NCBI GenBank assembly: GCA_902825795.1
Contig: CADECG010000003.1
Coordinates: forward strand, 28,462-67,855
DNA length: 39,394 nt
Direction of reading: 5' to 3'
From: an uncultured Bacteroidota bacterium
GTDB taxonomy: Bacteria; Bacteroidota; Bacteroidia; Flavobacteriales_F; PHOS-HE28
The notes beneath the pieces are model-generated. The model had not been told where the DNA came from and made no database searches. It saw only the letters and a list, made by a program, of their open reading frames with translations. Below, one piece after another: positions 1 through 8,149 of the stretch. Numbering within the stretch: the stretch's first letter is position 1; each line of letters begins with the position of its first letter. The translations under genes were made by a program, and so were the position numbers.

Positions 1-31
1 CCAGGGTAACCGCGAGGGTGGAGCGTATTGA

Positions 32-739
32 TACACGGGGCCCGGCAGTCCGCCTTGTGGTAAGCCGACAGCAACCGTTACTGTAACTGTAACGCAACCG
101 GGCAACGCGGGCATAGGCGGGTCCGTTCAGGTGTGCGAAACGGACACTTCGTTCACGTTGAACACGGTGCTTACCGGCAATCCGTCCACCACCGGCACTT
201 GGTACGACCCGAACGGGTTCTCGATGTTGAACGGTTTCAATGCACACCTTAACGCGCTCGTTGATTTCCCTGGTAATTACGAGTACCGGGTTACCGTAGC
301 GCCCTGCGCAGCGACCGTCGCAACGGTGGTAGTGTCCTACACCAATGCCGAACCACCCTGCGGTGAGGATTGTCTCGGTGTGGAGGGTGGTCCCGCTTTG
401 CCGGGCACTGCATGCAACGACAACAACCCGAACACGCTCAACGATCAATGGTCGGCATTGTGCGTCTGTATCGGAACACCCATTGGCATCGACGAACCAA
501 CTGCTGCCGCTGCCATGGTGCTTCAGCCGAACCCCGCCACCGATGCCATCACGATCGACAGCCCTGCTGGTTTGGTGCTCGGCTACGACATGCATACTGT
601 TGATGGACGCTTGGTTCGCAGCACCGCGGTGAACGCACAGCGCACCATTGTGCAGCGCGATGGCCTCGCCAGTGGCAGCTATCACATCACCATCCGCTTT
701 GCCGATGGTCGCGCCACGCGCACCATCGTGTTCGAGTGA
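32..739 (+). CDS. T9SS type A sorting-domain secreted protein, C-terminal part (5' end outside window)
   Basis: This is the C-terminal part of a large exported surface protein. The frame is open from base 32. It first shows adhesin-like repeat text (TATVTVTVTQPG, then a C-E-T-D-T-S-F segment) and then a Cys-rich linker with the G-T-x-C-N-D-N-N-P-N-T motif that often precedes sorting domains in Flavobacteriales. The last ~75 residues (from LQPNPATDAITI to the final TRTIVFE) fit the type A C-terminal sorting domain (Por secretion tail), which directs T9SS export and surface anchoring. Bases 2-28 are also coding-like in the same frame but are cut off by TGA at 29-31, so the real N terminus is not visible. 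The ATG at 131 falls mid-repeat and is unlikely to be a true start. The passenger's function cannot be told. Confidence 0.75.
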   Translation, partial: YTGPGSPPCGKPTATVTVTVTQPGNAGIGGSVQVCETDTSFTLNTVLTGNPSTTGTWYDPNGFSMLNGFNAHLNALVDFPGNYEYRVTVAPCAATVATVVVSYTNAEPPCGEDCLGVEGGPALPGTACNDNNPNTLNDQWSALCVCIGTPIGIDEPTAAAAMVLQPNPATDAITIDSPAGLVLGYDMHTVDGRLVRSTAVNAQRTIVQRDGLASGSYHITIRFADGRATRTIVFE

Positions 740-758
740 TCCTCTAGGTACTCTGCCG

Positions 759-790
759 GAACGGCCCTTCGACTTGTCGCGGGGCCGTTC
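759..790. terminator. Hairpin between convergent genes
   Basis: A perfect 9-bp stem, GAACGGCCC (759-767) with GGGCCGTTC (782-790), closes a 14-nt loop. It lies 20 nt after the stop of the T9SS type A gene and just before the end of the convergent CDF gene. The tract after it (TGCTTTG) is only weakly U-rich, so it is a plausible but imperfect intrinsic terminator. Confidence 0.55.
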
Positions 791-808
791 TGCTTTGCCG
801 CCCGCGCT

Positions 809-1738
809 TCACTGCTTCACCGCGCATTCTTCGCCAGGTAACTCCAACTCTATGGTCGCATGGTGTACGCCCATATCGCGCAGTGCTGCGCGGGCTTGCT
901 GTTTCACACGCAACAGGTCCGCGTCGTTCGATGCACTAGCGGCCAGGTGTAGCGTGAGCACAGTGTAGTTGCCGTCCAAGGTCCACGCGTGTTGGTCGTG
1001 TACGTCGGTGATGTTCGGGATCTTCAGCAGCCGCTCGCGCACCTTGGTTTCATGGAGCTCCGCTGGCACGGCCTGCATAAGGATGTCGGTGCCGCGCCGC
1101 AACGTGCGCACGGCGTTGTACAGGATGAAAATGCTGATGCCGATGCTGAGCGCAGGATCGATCCAAGCCCAGCCAGTGGCCATGAGCATCAGTGCACCAA
1201 CCAACACTGCCACCCAGCCGAGCACATCTTCCAGCAGGTGGAAGTACATGGCGCGCTCGCTGAGGCTATGGCCGCCGTGCAGGCGCGAAGCCGCGAACCC
1301 GTTGAACGCAACGCCCAAGACGGCCAGCAGTAACATGCCTTTCGCTTGCGGCGTGCCTGGATGCCAAAGCGCGGGCACGGCGTTCCACAACATCAGCACG
1401 GCGCCCACGATCAGCACACCCGCGCCAAGCCAACCCCCCAACGCGCTGTAGCGACCGTAGCCGTACGAGTATCGGGAGTCGCGCTCCTTCATCGCCAACC
1501 CCTGCAGCCACCAGGCAGCGCCCAGCACCACAGCATCGCCGGTGTCGTGCAAGGCATCGGTAAGCACGGCAAGACTGCCCGTCCAAAACCCGCCGATGGC
1601 CTCTACAATGGCGAACGTCGTGTTGAGGAAGAACGCAGCACGCAAGGCCCCGGTGGTAGGCGCATGCACACGATGGTGCGCATGACCATCGGTGTGGTCG
1701 TGCGCGGGGTGGGTATGCGCGTGATGGTGCGTGTGCAA
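809..1738 (-). CDS. Cation diffusion facilitator (CDF) metal exporter
   Basis: Inner-membrane proton-coupled exporter of Zn2+ or similar divalent metals (CzcD/ZitB-like). The 309-aa protein opens with a His-rich tail (13 His in the first 25 residues), as is common in zinc CDFs. Six membrane segments follow, and the metal site can be read as H64xxxD68 in TM2 and H167xxxD171 in TM5. A cytoplasmic ferredoxin-like domain (about residues 213-290) ends the protein. The only start that keeps the His tail is TTG at 1736-1738; no in-frame ATG lies nearby. It follows dnaG on the same strand after 28 nt but has its own -10-like element at 1746-1753. Zinc is the best guess for substrate; cobalt, cadmium or manganese cannot be excluded. 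Confidence 0.88.
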   Translation of the reverse strand: MHTHHHAHTHPAHDHTDGHAHHRVHAPTTGALRAAFFLNTTFAIVEAIGGFWTGSLAVLTDALHDTGDAVVLGAAWWLQGLAMKERDSRYSYGYGRYSALGGWLGAGVLIVGAVLMLWNAVPALWHPGTPQAKGMLLLAVLGVAFNGFAASRLHGGHSLSERAMYFHLLEDVLGWVAVLVGALMLMATGWAWIDPALSIGISIFILYNAVRTLRRGTDILMQAVPAELHETKVRERLLKIPNITDVHDQHAWTLDGNYTVLTLHLAASASNDADLLRVKQQARAALRDMGVHHATIELELPGEECAVKQ

Positions 1739-1745
1739 GGCACAA

Positions 1746-1753
1746 CGAAAGTA
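1746..1753 (-). promoter_or_regulatory. TAnnTTTG-type -7 element before the CDF gene
   Basis: On the minus strand this reads TACTTTCG, a good match to the Bacteroidota sigma-A -7 element TAnnTTTG. It ends 7 nt before the TTG start, which supports a very short leader. No clear -33 TTG was fixed. Confidence 0.45.
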
Positions 1754-1766
1754 GCGGCACCGAGGC

Positions 1767-3707
1767 TCAGCCCACGCTCACCCGTCCGCTCTCAGCCGAT
1801 AGCGAACTGCGGAACTTCTCCAGTGCGATCTTCTCCTTCATCAGGATCTCGCAGTCCACTTCATCGGCTGTCTTGATCGCATCCGACTTATCCGCCAACA
1901 GCAGGTCCACGTATCGCTCTTTGTATCGGCGCAGTGTCAGCATCACGGTCGTGCGCAACTCGTCGCGCTCGTGCACCACGTGGATCTTGCGACGCTTCCA
2001 ATCGTCCAACTGGTGGCGCTCGGTAATGAGTGACAGCACAAAGCCCTTCAGTTCTTCGCTCGGGTTCTCGATGAAGTGGCGCAGACGGCTTTCGGGTTCG
2101 CTATTCCCTTGTTGCCGGTATTCCCCGAATGCGGCGTTCACCAATTGGTCGTGCAGCTTCAGGTCGTCCACTTCAAGCTCTTGGAAGATCCAATCGGCGA
2201 TCGTCACCATCTGCACTTCGGCATCGGGACTGAACTCCGCGTAGATCGGCATGAAGGGCACATGTCCATACTGCAACAACAGGCGCAGCAGTTCACGCTC
2301 CTGCGGCTGCGTGCCGAGGTCCTGCAACTCCTGTTGCGGTGGTGCAACATCGGCCGAGAGGACTTCAGCAGGTACCTCTTCGCCGCCGACCTTTTTGCGG
2401 TACTGCTGACGCAGCACCTTGTTCATCTCGCTGATCAGCGCCTGCTCCTGCACGCCGAGCAAGCGACTGCATTGTTGCAAGTACAATGAGCGCAACACAT
2501 GATCGGGCACCAGCGCGATGCTCGCCACGATCTCGTGGATCGCCGCGGCTTTCTTCACCGGATCGCCTTCGGCTTCGCGCACCAGCATGTCGGCCTTGAA
2601 GACGATGAAGTCCTTGGCCTCTTTGGCGATGAAGTCGAGCACTTCGCTGCTGGGGCGCTTGCGCGCGAAGCTGTCGGGGTCCTCGCCGTCGGGGAAGAGC
2701 ACCACTTTCACACTGAGCCCTTCGGCCAGGATCAGATCGATGCCACGCAGCGATGCCTTGATGCCCGCAGGGTCGCCGTCGTACAGGATGGTGACACTGG
2801 TGCTGTACCGCTTGATGAGCCGCACTTGCTCCACCGTGAGACTTGTCCCGCTGCTTGCCACCACGTTCGCGATGCCCGCTTGGTGCAGGCTGATCACGTC
2901 GGTGTAGCCTTCAACCAACAAGCAAGTGCCTTGCTCTACGATGGCCTTCTTGGCGAAGGCGATACCGTAGAGCGAGCGACTCTTCACATAGAGTGCGCTC
3001 TCAGGGCTGTTGAAGTATTTAGGCAGCTTCTTGTCGCTCTTCAGCGTGCGCGCACCGAAGGCGATGATCTGCCCGCTCAGTCCATGTACAGGGAAGGTGA
3101 CGCGACCGGCGAAGAAGTCCCACGCGTTGCCGTCCTCTCGACGCTTGATCCAGCCGGCTTTCTCCAACAGCTCCGGATTGAAGCCATTGGCAATGGCCGA
3201 GATGCTGAAGGCGTTGCCGAACTCCGGCACGTAGCCCAGTTGGAACTGCTTGATGATGTCATCGCGGAAGCCGCGCTCGTGGAAATAGGAGAGGCCGATG
3301 CGTTTGCCTTCGTCGGTTTCCCATAGGTGCTCGCTGCTCCACTTCTGCGCCCATGCTTGGATCACGGCGATGCTCTCTCGCTCGGTCTGCTCCGCTGCTT
3401 GTTCCGGCGTGGCTTCTTCCTCCGGCAACTCGATGTTGTAGTACTTGGCCAGCCAGCGGATCGCCTCCACGTAACTGTGGTGCTCGTGCTTGATCAGGAA
3501 GCCGATGCTGTCGCCGCTCTCACCGCAGCCGAAACATTTGTAGATGCCCATGGCCGGCACCACATTGAAGCTCGGTGTCTTCTCGTTGTGGAATGGACAG
3601 AGCCCCAAGAAGCGCGGCCCCTTGCGCTTCAGGTTCACGAACTGCCCCACCACCTCATCAATGCGGGCGGCGTCTTTAACCTGTTGTATGGCGTCCGGGC
3701 GGATCAC
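1767..3707 (-). CDS. dnaG: DNA primase DnaG
   Basis: Synthesises RNA primers for replication in complex with DnaB helicase. The 646-aa length is normal for Bacteroidota. The N-terminal zinc-binding domain has C37, H40, C58 and C61 (C-P-F-H and C-F-G-C). The RNA polymerase core contains the Toprim motifs LLVEGYTD (about residue 265) and YDGDPAG (about residue 310). The C-terminal ~200 residues are the less conserved helicase-interaction region. The start is GTG at 3705-3707, giving MIRPDAIQQVKDAARIDEVV, which aligns with the normal start of the family. A TACCTTCA promoter-like element lies 21-28 nt upstream. The CDF gene follows; no rpsU or rpoD partner is present. Confidence 0.97.
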   Translation of the reverse strand: MIRPDAIQQVKDAARIDEVVGQFVNLKRKGPRFLGLCPFHNEKTPSFNVVPAMGIYKCFGCGESGDSIGFLIKHEHHSYVEAIRWLAKYYNIELPEEEATPEQAAEQTERESIAVIQAWAQKWSSEHLWETDEGKRIGLSYFHERGFRDDIIKQFQLGYVPEFGNAFSISAIANGFNPELLEKAGWIKRREDGNAWDFFAGRVTFPVHGLSGQIIAFGARTLKSDKKLPKYFNSPESALYVKSRSLYGIAFAKKAIVEQGTCLLVEGYTDVISLHQAGIANVVASSGTSLTVEQVRLIKRYSTSVTILYDGDPAGIKASLRGIDLILAEGLSVKVVLFPDGEDPDSFARKRPSSEVLDFIAKEAKDFIVFKADMLVREAEGDPVKKAAAIHEIVASIALVPDHVLRSLYLQQCSRLLGVQEQALISEMNKVLRQQYRKKVGGEEVPAEVLSADVAPPQQELQDLGTQPQERELLRLLLQYGHVPFMPIYAEFSPDAEVQMVTIADWIFQELEVDDLKLHDQLVNAAFGEYRQQGNSEPESRLRHFIENPSEELKGFVLSLITERHQLDDWKRRKIHVVHERDELRTTVMLTLRRYKERYVDLLLADKSDAIKTADEVDCEILMKEKIALEKFRSSLSAESGRVSVG

Positions 3708-3727
3708 GGTTTTTCCGGAAAGGGGCG

Positions 3728-3735
3728 TGAAGGTA
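3728..3735 (-). promoter_or_regulatory. -7 element before dnaG
   Basis: The minus strand reads TACCTTCA, matching TAnnTTTG at six of the eight positions, counting the two unspecified ones. It ends 20 nt before the GTG start. It is weak alone and supported by similar elements before other genes here. Confidence 0.35.
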
Positions 3736-3749
3736 CCGATGGTCGGTGA

Positions 3750-3765
3750 GCCGCCCGGGTGCGGC
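3750..3765. terminator. Small GC hairpin in the lipoprotein-dnaG spacer
   Basis: GCCGC (3750-3754) can pair with GCGGC (3761-3765) around a 6-nt loop. It lies about 40 nt beyond the stop of the minus-strand lipoprotein gene and upstream of the dnaG promoter element, where a terminator would be expected. No U-run follows, so the call is tentative. Confidence 0.3.
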
Positions 3766-3767
3766 TG

Positions 3768-3798
3768 GTCTCGTCAGGATGACAATGGATGACGGGGA
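3768..3798. repeat. Fragment of the GTCATCC interspersed repeat
   Basis: The minus strand contains GTCATCC twice, followed by a GTCATCCTGACGAG word at 3783-3770. The same word, with one change, opens the full palindromic element at 25561-25652. It is read as a partial copy of that element downstream of the lipoprotein gene. Confidence 0.4.
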
Positions 3799-3804
3799 TC
3801 CCGT

Positions 3805-4206
3805 TTACTTCAAAACTGTCTTTTCCAGCTCCCCGTCGGGACCGTAGAACTTCCACTCTCCGACTTCCTTACCCTGCTCGTACCGGCCTGTGTAGTACAA
3901 CTGGCCATTCTCCCGGAACACCACGCACTCACCGTGCTGTTTGCCATCGGAATAGGCCGTCCTGCTTTTCACCCGACCATTCCTGGTGTAGCTCGTCCAT
4001 ACACCATGGCGTTCACCACCGCGCTTGTATCCCTCCATGCTGATCCGGCCATCGGTCGTGCGGATCTGTTCAAGCCCGTCGATGACCGGCACGCTCTCGG
4101 GCGGCGATGGTAGGGTAGCGGTATCCGCGGTGGGCTTCGTGTTCCCGGTTGGTGTTGGCGTGTTGCACGCGAGCATCAATACAGCAAGCAGCAAGTAGAG
4201 CTTCAT
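3805..4206 (-). CDS. Lipoprotein with YwqK/MORN-like repeats
   Basis: Predicted lipoprotein of 133 aa. A short signal peptide ends in the lipobox LMLAC, giving a lipidated Cys at residue 14. From about residue 50 the protein is built of ~22-residue G-x-W/G-E repeats (for example HGVWTSYTRNG, HGECVVFRENG and GEWKFYGPDGE). This is the pattern of MORN-variant/YwqK-type repeats, which form beta-hairpins. In Bacteroidota such small repeat lipoproteins are common and mostly uncharacterised; some are annotated as toxin-antitoxin YwqK-like, but nothing around this one supports a TA role. It has its own promoter-like element at 4214-4221. Confidence 0.8.
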   Translation of the reverse strand: MKLYLLLAVLMLACNTPTPTGNTKPTADTATLPSPPESVPVIDGLEQIRTTDGRISMEGYKRGGERHGVWTSYTRNGRVKSRTAYSDGKQHGECVVFRENGQLYYTGRYEQGKEVGEWKFYGPDGELEKTVLK

Positions 4207-4213
4207 GGTGGGC

Positions 4214-4221
4214 GAAAAGTA
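4214..4221 (-). promoter_or_regulatory. -7 element before the YwqK-like lipoprotein
   Basis: The minus strand reads TACTTTTC, ending 7 nt before the ATG at 4206. It resembles TAnnTTTG and the TACTTT elements before the CDF gene and leuS. Confidence 0.4.
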
Positions 4222-4242
4222 GTGGCGACGATAGCGTTGCCC

Positions 4243-5232
4243 TTACCGTTTGCGCTCGACCGTCATTTGAACCAGACCCTCAAGAGCCGTTCGCGCGTCG
4301 TTCGCAGGGAACGTGCTGAGCACCTCCAAGGCCCGATCGCGGTATTCCAACATTCGGGTGTGCGCATGGGCGATACCCCCGGCCTCGGTCACCTTGGCGA
4401 TCAAGCGCTGCACCGATGGGTCGTTGTCGTTATGGTTCTTCACGGTATCCACCATCCAGCGCCGATCGGCGCTGGACACGTTGCGCAAGGCATGGATCAG
4501 CGGCAGCGTCAACTTCTTCTCCTTGATGTCGAGCCCGGTCGGTTTGCCGATCAACTGTGCATCGGCATCGGGACTTCCGTAGTCGAAGAGGTCGTCCTTG
4601 ATCTGGAACGCGATGCCGGTGAGTTCACCGAATTGCCGCATGCGCTCGACTTCTTCCACGGTTGCACCGCCCGCGCTGGCACCACTGGCACAGCAGGCGG
4701 CGATCAAGCTGGCGGTCTTCTGGCGTATGATGTCGAAGTACACCTCCTCGCTGAAATTGAGGCCACGGGCCTTCTCCAACTGCAGCAATTCGCCCTCGCT
4801 CATTTCGCGCACGGCCCGGCTCACGATCCGCAACAGCTCAAACTGGCCTTTGTCCACTGCGAGCAACAGGCCCCGGCTCAGCAAGTAGTCGCCCACCAGC
4901 ACGGCCACCTTGTTCTTCCATAGGGCGTTGATGCTGAAAAAGCCCCTGCGCAACGGACTTCCATCCACCACATCGTCGTGCACGAGCGTAGCGGTATGCA
5001 GCAGTTCAATGAGGCTGGCTGCCGTGTAAGCGCTCTCGCCGATGGGTGAGAAGACCTTCGCGCTGAGCAACGTGAACATGGGCCGCATCTGCTTGCCCTT
5101 GCGCTTTACGATGTAATGCATGATGCGGTCCAGCAACGCCGCACGGCTTTTCATCGCTTCCCTGAACCGCTCCTCGAACACCACCAGATCGGCCGCAATG
5201 GGGCGCTGGATATCGGCTAGTGTGGTGGACAT
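4243..5232 (-). CDS. Long-chain polyprenyl diphosphate synthase (trans type)
   Basis: Condenses isopentenyl diphosphate units onto an allylic primer to make the C35-C50 chain, most likely the menaquinone side chain. The first Asp-rich motif is DDVVD (residues 86-90, in LVHDDVVDGSPLRRG) and the second is DDLFD (in QIKDDLFDYGS, about residue 215). K47 and R50 in KGKQMRP fit the diphosphate-binding region. I chose ATG 5230-5232 (MSTTLADI, 329 aa) because the family starts a few residues before the first helix and sequence farther upstream does not look coding. Upstream is a CATCTTTG promoter-like element. Exact chain length cannot be read from sequence; octaprenyl or solanesyl-type synthase are the usual names. 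Confidence 0.93.
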   Translation of the reverse strand: MSTTLADIQRPIAADLVVFEERFREAMKSRAALLDRIMHYIVKRKGKQMRPMFTLLSAKVFSPIGESAYTAASLIELLHTATLVHDDVVDGSPLRRGFFSINALWKNKVAVLVGDYLLSRGLLLAVDKGQFELLRIVSRAVREMSEGELLQLEKARGLNFSEEVYFDIIRQKTASLIAACCASGASAGGATVEEVERMRQFGELTGIAFQIKDDLFDYGSPDADAQLIGKPTGLDIKEKKLTLPLIHALRNVSSADRRWMVDTVKNHNDNDPSVQRLIAKVTEAGGIAHAHTRMLEYRDRALEVLSTFPANDARTALEGLVQMTVERKR

Positions 5233-5251
5233 CAGTTTCGTGGAGGGTCGG

Positions 5252-5259
5252 CAAAGATG
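5252..5259 (-). promoter_or_regulatory. -7 element before the polyprenyl synthase gene
   Basis: The minus strand reads CATCTTTG, one change from TAnnTTTG. It lies 19 nt upstream of the ATG, in the 120-nt divergent spacer shared with the outer-membrane protein gene at 5353. Confidence 0.4.
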
Positions 5260-5352
5260 GTGACGGCCCTTCAGCAGCAGGCCATAACGCAACCATGGCC
5301 GTAGGTGTCCCGTCTTCGTGCCGTGCCCATGCGGCGCGTTACATTGGCCACG

Positions 5353-6084
5353 ATGATAGCAAGAACGACGATGCAGGGTTTGCGCATGCTGGTGCTGGTT
5401 ATGGTGCTGTTGACCGCCATAGGGCTCAGGGCCCAGCAAGAGGTGAAGCCGCGCACGAAAGTGCTACTGTACCGCGAGCGGATGGCCGCACAGTTCGATA
5501 CTGTTGATGTGGTGAAGAACGCGTTGAAGTTGAACCCGCTGCTCTTTTTGCGCGGCGAGATCCCCATCTACTACGAGCGTGCGCTCAGCAATCGCTTGAG
5601 CGCCCAGCTCGGATTCGGCATGACGTGGCGCAACTACATCAACTTCAACCTTGATGCCGATGAAGTGGACGATTTCGGGCAGGGCACCAAGATCATTGCC
5701 AAGCCCAGCTTCCACATTGCTGCGCGCTATTATTTCGGTGATGATCTTGAGCCGGCCGGTACGTACATGGAATTGGAGTTCGCTCACCTTGAATACGCAA
5801 AGGACATTTCGGCGAAGGACAGTGCGAGGCAGATCACCGATGAGAAGTTCCATGATTCCCGTGTCTACAACGATCTCCGGTTGTTGTTCGGCCATCAGTC
5901 GCTAAGTGCAACGAGCAATTGGCTGGTTGACTTCTATGGCGGTGTTGGACTTCGGGACCGCCGAATGATCATTGTGCAGGAGACCTTCGACCCGATCGCC
6001 CTTCAGTACGAGTACTCCACGAAGGAGGTGGACGATATCGTGCCGGTGCTCTTCTTGGGTGTTCGCATCGGCTTGGGTTTCTGA
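5353..6084 (+). CDS. Predicted outer-membrane beta-barrel protein
   Basis: Hypothetical protein of about 243 aa. From ATG 5353 it begins MIARTTMQGLRMLVLVMVLL and continues to LRAQQ, a typical Sec signal peptide ending A-Q. The mature part has alternating hydrophobic/polar strands, such as IPIYYERALSNRLSAQLGFG and FHIAARYYFG, and a final aromatic-ended strand (LFLGVRIGLGF) as in beta-barrels inserted by BamA. It recalls DUF3575-like outer-membrane proteins, but I do not recognise a specific family. Other possible starts are 5305, 5371 and 5383. It runs divergently from the polyprenyl synthase and is followed after 79 nt by ispG. Confidence 0.72.
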   Translation: MIARTTMQGLRMLVLVMVLLTAIGLRAQQEVKPRTKVLLYRERMAAQFDTVDVVKNALKLNPLLFLRGEIPIYYERALSNRLSAQLGFGMTWRNYINFNLDADEVDDFGQGTKIIAKPSFHIAARYYFGDDLEPAGTYMELEFAHLEYAKDISAKDSARQITDEKFHDSRVYNDLRLLFGHQSLSATSNWLVDFYGGVGLRDRRMIIVQETFDPIALQYEYSTKEVDDIVPVLFLGVRIGLGF

Positions 6085-6151
6085 CCAACCCGCCGCACTT
6101 TCTCCGCTGCAACTCACTTCCTGTGTAGTGCTTCCGACCAACGCGCGGGAA

Positions 6152-6159
6152 TACCTTCG
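6152..6159 (+). promoter_or_regulatory. -7 element directly before ispG
   Basis: TACCTTCG fits TAnnTTTG and ends only 4 nt before the ispG ATG at 6164. If transcription starts 5-8 nt downstream, as usual for this element, the mRNA would be leaderless or nearly so. Confidence 0.45.
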
Positions 6160-6163
6160 CACC

Positions 6164-8110
6164 ATGTCCAAAGCCGTTGTTTCCCCGACCTACTACTGCC
6201 CTTCGCTCACGCGCTACGAGCGCTGGCGCACGCGCGAGGTGATGGTAGGTACTGTGGGCATCGGCGGCGATCACCCTATCCGGGTGCAGAGCATGACCAC
6301 CACCGACACCATGGACACGACGGCCACGGTGGCGCAGAGCATCCGTATGATCAAGGCGGGCTGCGAACTGGTACGCATCACCGCACCCAGCAAGAAGGAA
6401 GCGGAGAACCTGGCGGAGATAAAGAAGCAGTTGCACGCGCAGGGTTTCAAGGCACCGCTGGTGGCCGACATCCACTTCACGCCGAACGCAGCGGAGATCG
6501 CGGCGCGGATCGTGGAGAAGGTGCGCGTGAACCCCGGCAACTACGCCGACAAGAAGAAGTTCGAGCAGCGCGAATACACCGACGCAGAGTACGATGAAGA
6601 ACTCGATCGCATCCGCGAACGCTTCACGCCGTTGGTGCGCATCTGTAAGGAGCACAGCACCGCCATGCGCATCGGCACCAACCATGGCAGCCTCAGCGAT
6701 CGCATCCTGAACCGCTACGGCGACACGCCTCTTGGAATGGTGGAGAGCGCGTTCGAGTTCCTGCGCATCTGCCGCGACGAGAACTATCACAACATCGTGC
6801 TGAGCATGAAGGCCAGCAACACGCAAGTGATGGTGCAGGCCTACCGCCTGCTCGTACACAAGATGATGGCGCTGGGCTGGGACTATCCCCTTCATCTCGG
6901 AGTTACCGAAGCCGGCGATGGCGAAGACGGCCGCGTGAAGAGCGCCGTTGGCATCGGTGCGTTGCTGGAAGACGGGCTGGGGGATACGGTGCGCGTATCA
7001 CTGACCGAAGAACCGGAAGCGGAGATCCCCGTGGCGCAAGCGCTGTTGGATCGCTATACCACGCGTCGCGGGCATGCTTCGATCGCGGAGGTGCACCATG
7101 TACCCCTGGATCCCTTCGGGCATCAGCGCCGCAAGACACATGAGGTCCTCAACATCGGCGCGCGACATGTCCCGGTGGTGATCGCCGACCTCAGTACGAA
7201 AGAGAAGATCACGGCCGCGTCGCTGTTCAGCTGGGGCTACCACTATAGTGTGCCCTTGGACAAATGGAACCTCACCGACCAGGCTTGCGACTATCTCTTC
7301 ATCGGTGATCATCATCTCAGCTTCGAGATCCCCGGCACGCTGGGTGTGATCCAAGAGCACGTTGCCTGGCTGAAGGACCGAAACAAGCCGCGCCACTACC
7401 CTTTCCTCCGCCCAGCGGACTTCCTCGGCGGCGCAGCAACGCATCCCGACCTCAATTTCATCTACGCCGAACTGAGCGACTTGTCACCAGAACTGATCGC
7501 GGCATTGGATGAAGACGAGACATGCGTGGTGCTGCTCGACACCGAGAACGCGCACGGCATGGCCGAGCAACGCGCGGCCTTCTTCAAGTTGATGGAAGCG
7601 AAGTGTGAAGTGCCGGTGATCATCGGTCGCGATTACGTGGGCCTGAACGAACAGCAACTGCTGTTGCACAGCAGCACCGATATGGGTGCGCTCCTCTTGG
7701 ACGGCCTCGGCGATGGCGTGATGATCTGTCCGGAGAAATGCGGTACCGATGAACTGGTGAACCGCACGGCCTTCGGGATCCTTCAAGCTACGCGCACGCG
7801 CATCAGCAAAACGGAGTACATCAGTTGCCCGAGCTGTGGCCGCACGCTCTTCGATCTACAGGAGACCACCGCGAAGATCCGCTCGCGCACCAGCCACCTG
7901 AAAGGGGTCAAGATCGGCATCATGGGGTGCATCGTGAACGGCCCGGGCGAGATGGCCGACGCCGACTACGGATATGTGGGCACTGGCCCCGGCGTGATCA
8001 CGCTCTACAAGGAGAAGAACGTGGTGAAGCGCAATGTGCCTTCGGCACAAGCCGTGGATGAGCTGATCGCATTGATCAAGGACGGTGGGGATTGGGTGGA
8101 GGTGGATTGA
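6164..8110 (+). CDS. ispG: 4-hydroxy-3-methylbut-2-enyl diphosphate synthase IspG (long form)
   Basis: Penultimate step of the MEP isoprenoid pathway: converts MEcPP to HMBPP with a [4Fe-4S] cluster. At 648 aa it is the long form found in Bacteroidota, Chlamydiae and plants, which carries an extra domain between the TIM barrel and the cluster domain. The N-terminal barrel includes GIGGDHPIRVQSMTTTDTMD and the VADIHFTP and RVNPGN motifs. The C-terminal domain holds the cluster ligands in SCPSCGRTLF and MGCIVNGPGE. The ATG at 6164 (MSKAVVSPTYYCPS) is preferred over upstream in-frame starts because the region before it is the 3' end of another gene plus a promoter element. The window also carries IspD of the same pathway. 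Confidence 0.97.
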   Translation: MSKAVVSPTYYCPSLTRYERWRTREVMVGTVGIGGDHPIRVQSMTTTDTMDTTATVAQSIRMIKAGCELVRITAPSKKEAENLAEIKKQLHAQGFKAPLVADIHFTPNAAEIAARIVEKVRVNPGNYADKKKFEQREYTDAEYDEELDRIRERFTPLVRICKEHSTAMRIGTNHGSLSDRILNRYGDTPLGMVESAFEFLRICRDENYHNIVLSMKASNTQVMVQAYRLLVHKMMALGWDYPLHLGVTEAGDGEDGRVKSAVGIGALLEDGLGDTVRVSLTEEPEAEIPVAQALLDRYTTRRGHASIAEVHHVPLDPFGHQRRKTHEVLNIGARHVPVVIADLSTKEKITAASLFSWGYHYSVPLDKWNLTDQACDYLFIGDHHLSFEIPGTLGVIQEHVAWLKDRNKPRHYPFLRPADFLGGAATHPDLNFIYAELSDLSPELIAALDEDETCVVLLDTENAHGMAEQRAAFFKLMEAKCEVPVIIGRDYVGLNEQQLLLHSSTDMGALLLDGLGDGVMICPEKCGTDELVNRTAFGILQATRTRISKTEYISCPSCGRTLFDLQETTAKIRSRTSHLKGVKIGIMGCIVNGPGEMADADYGYVGTGPGVITLYKEKNVVKRNVPSAQAVDELIALIKDGGDWVEVD

Positions 8111-8149
8111 CGCTTTGGCCGCGATCTGCCCTGCTGAATCCACCGCGAT

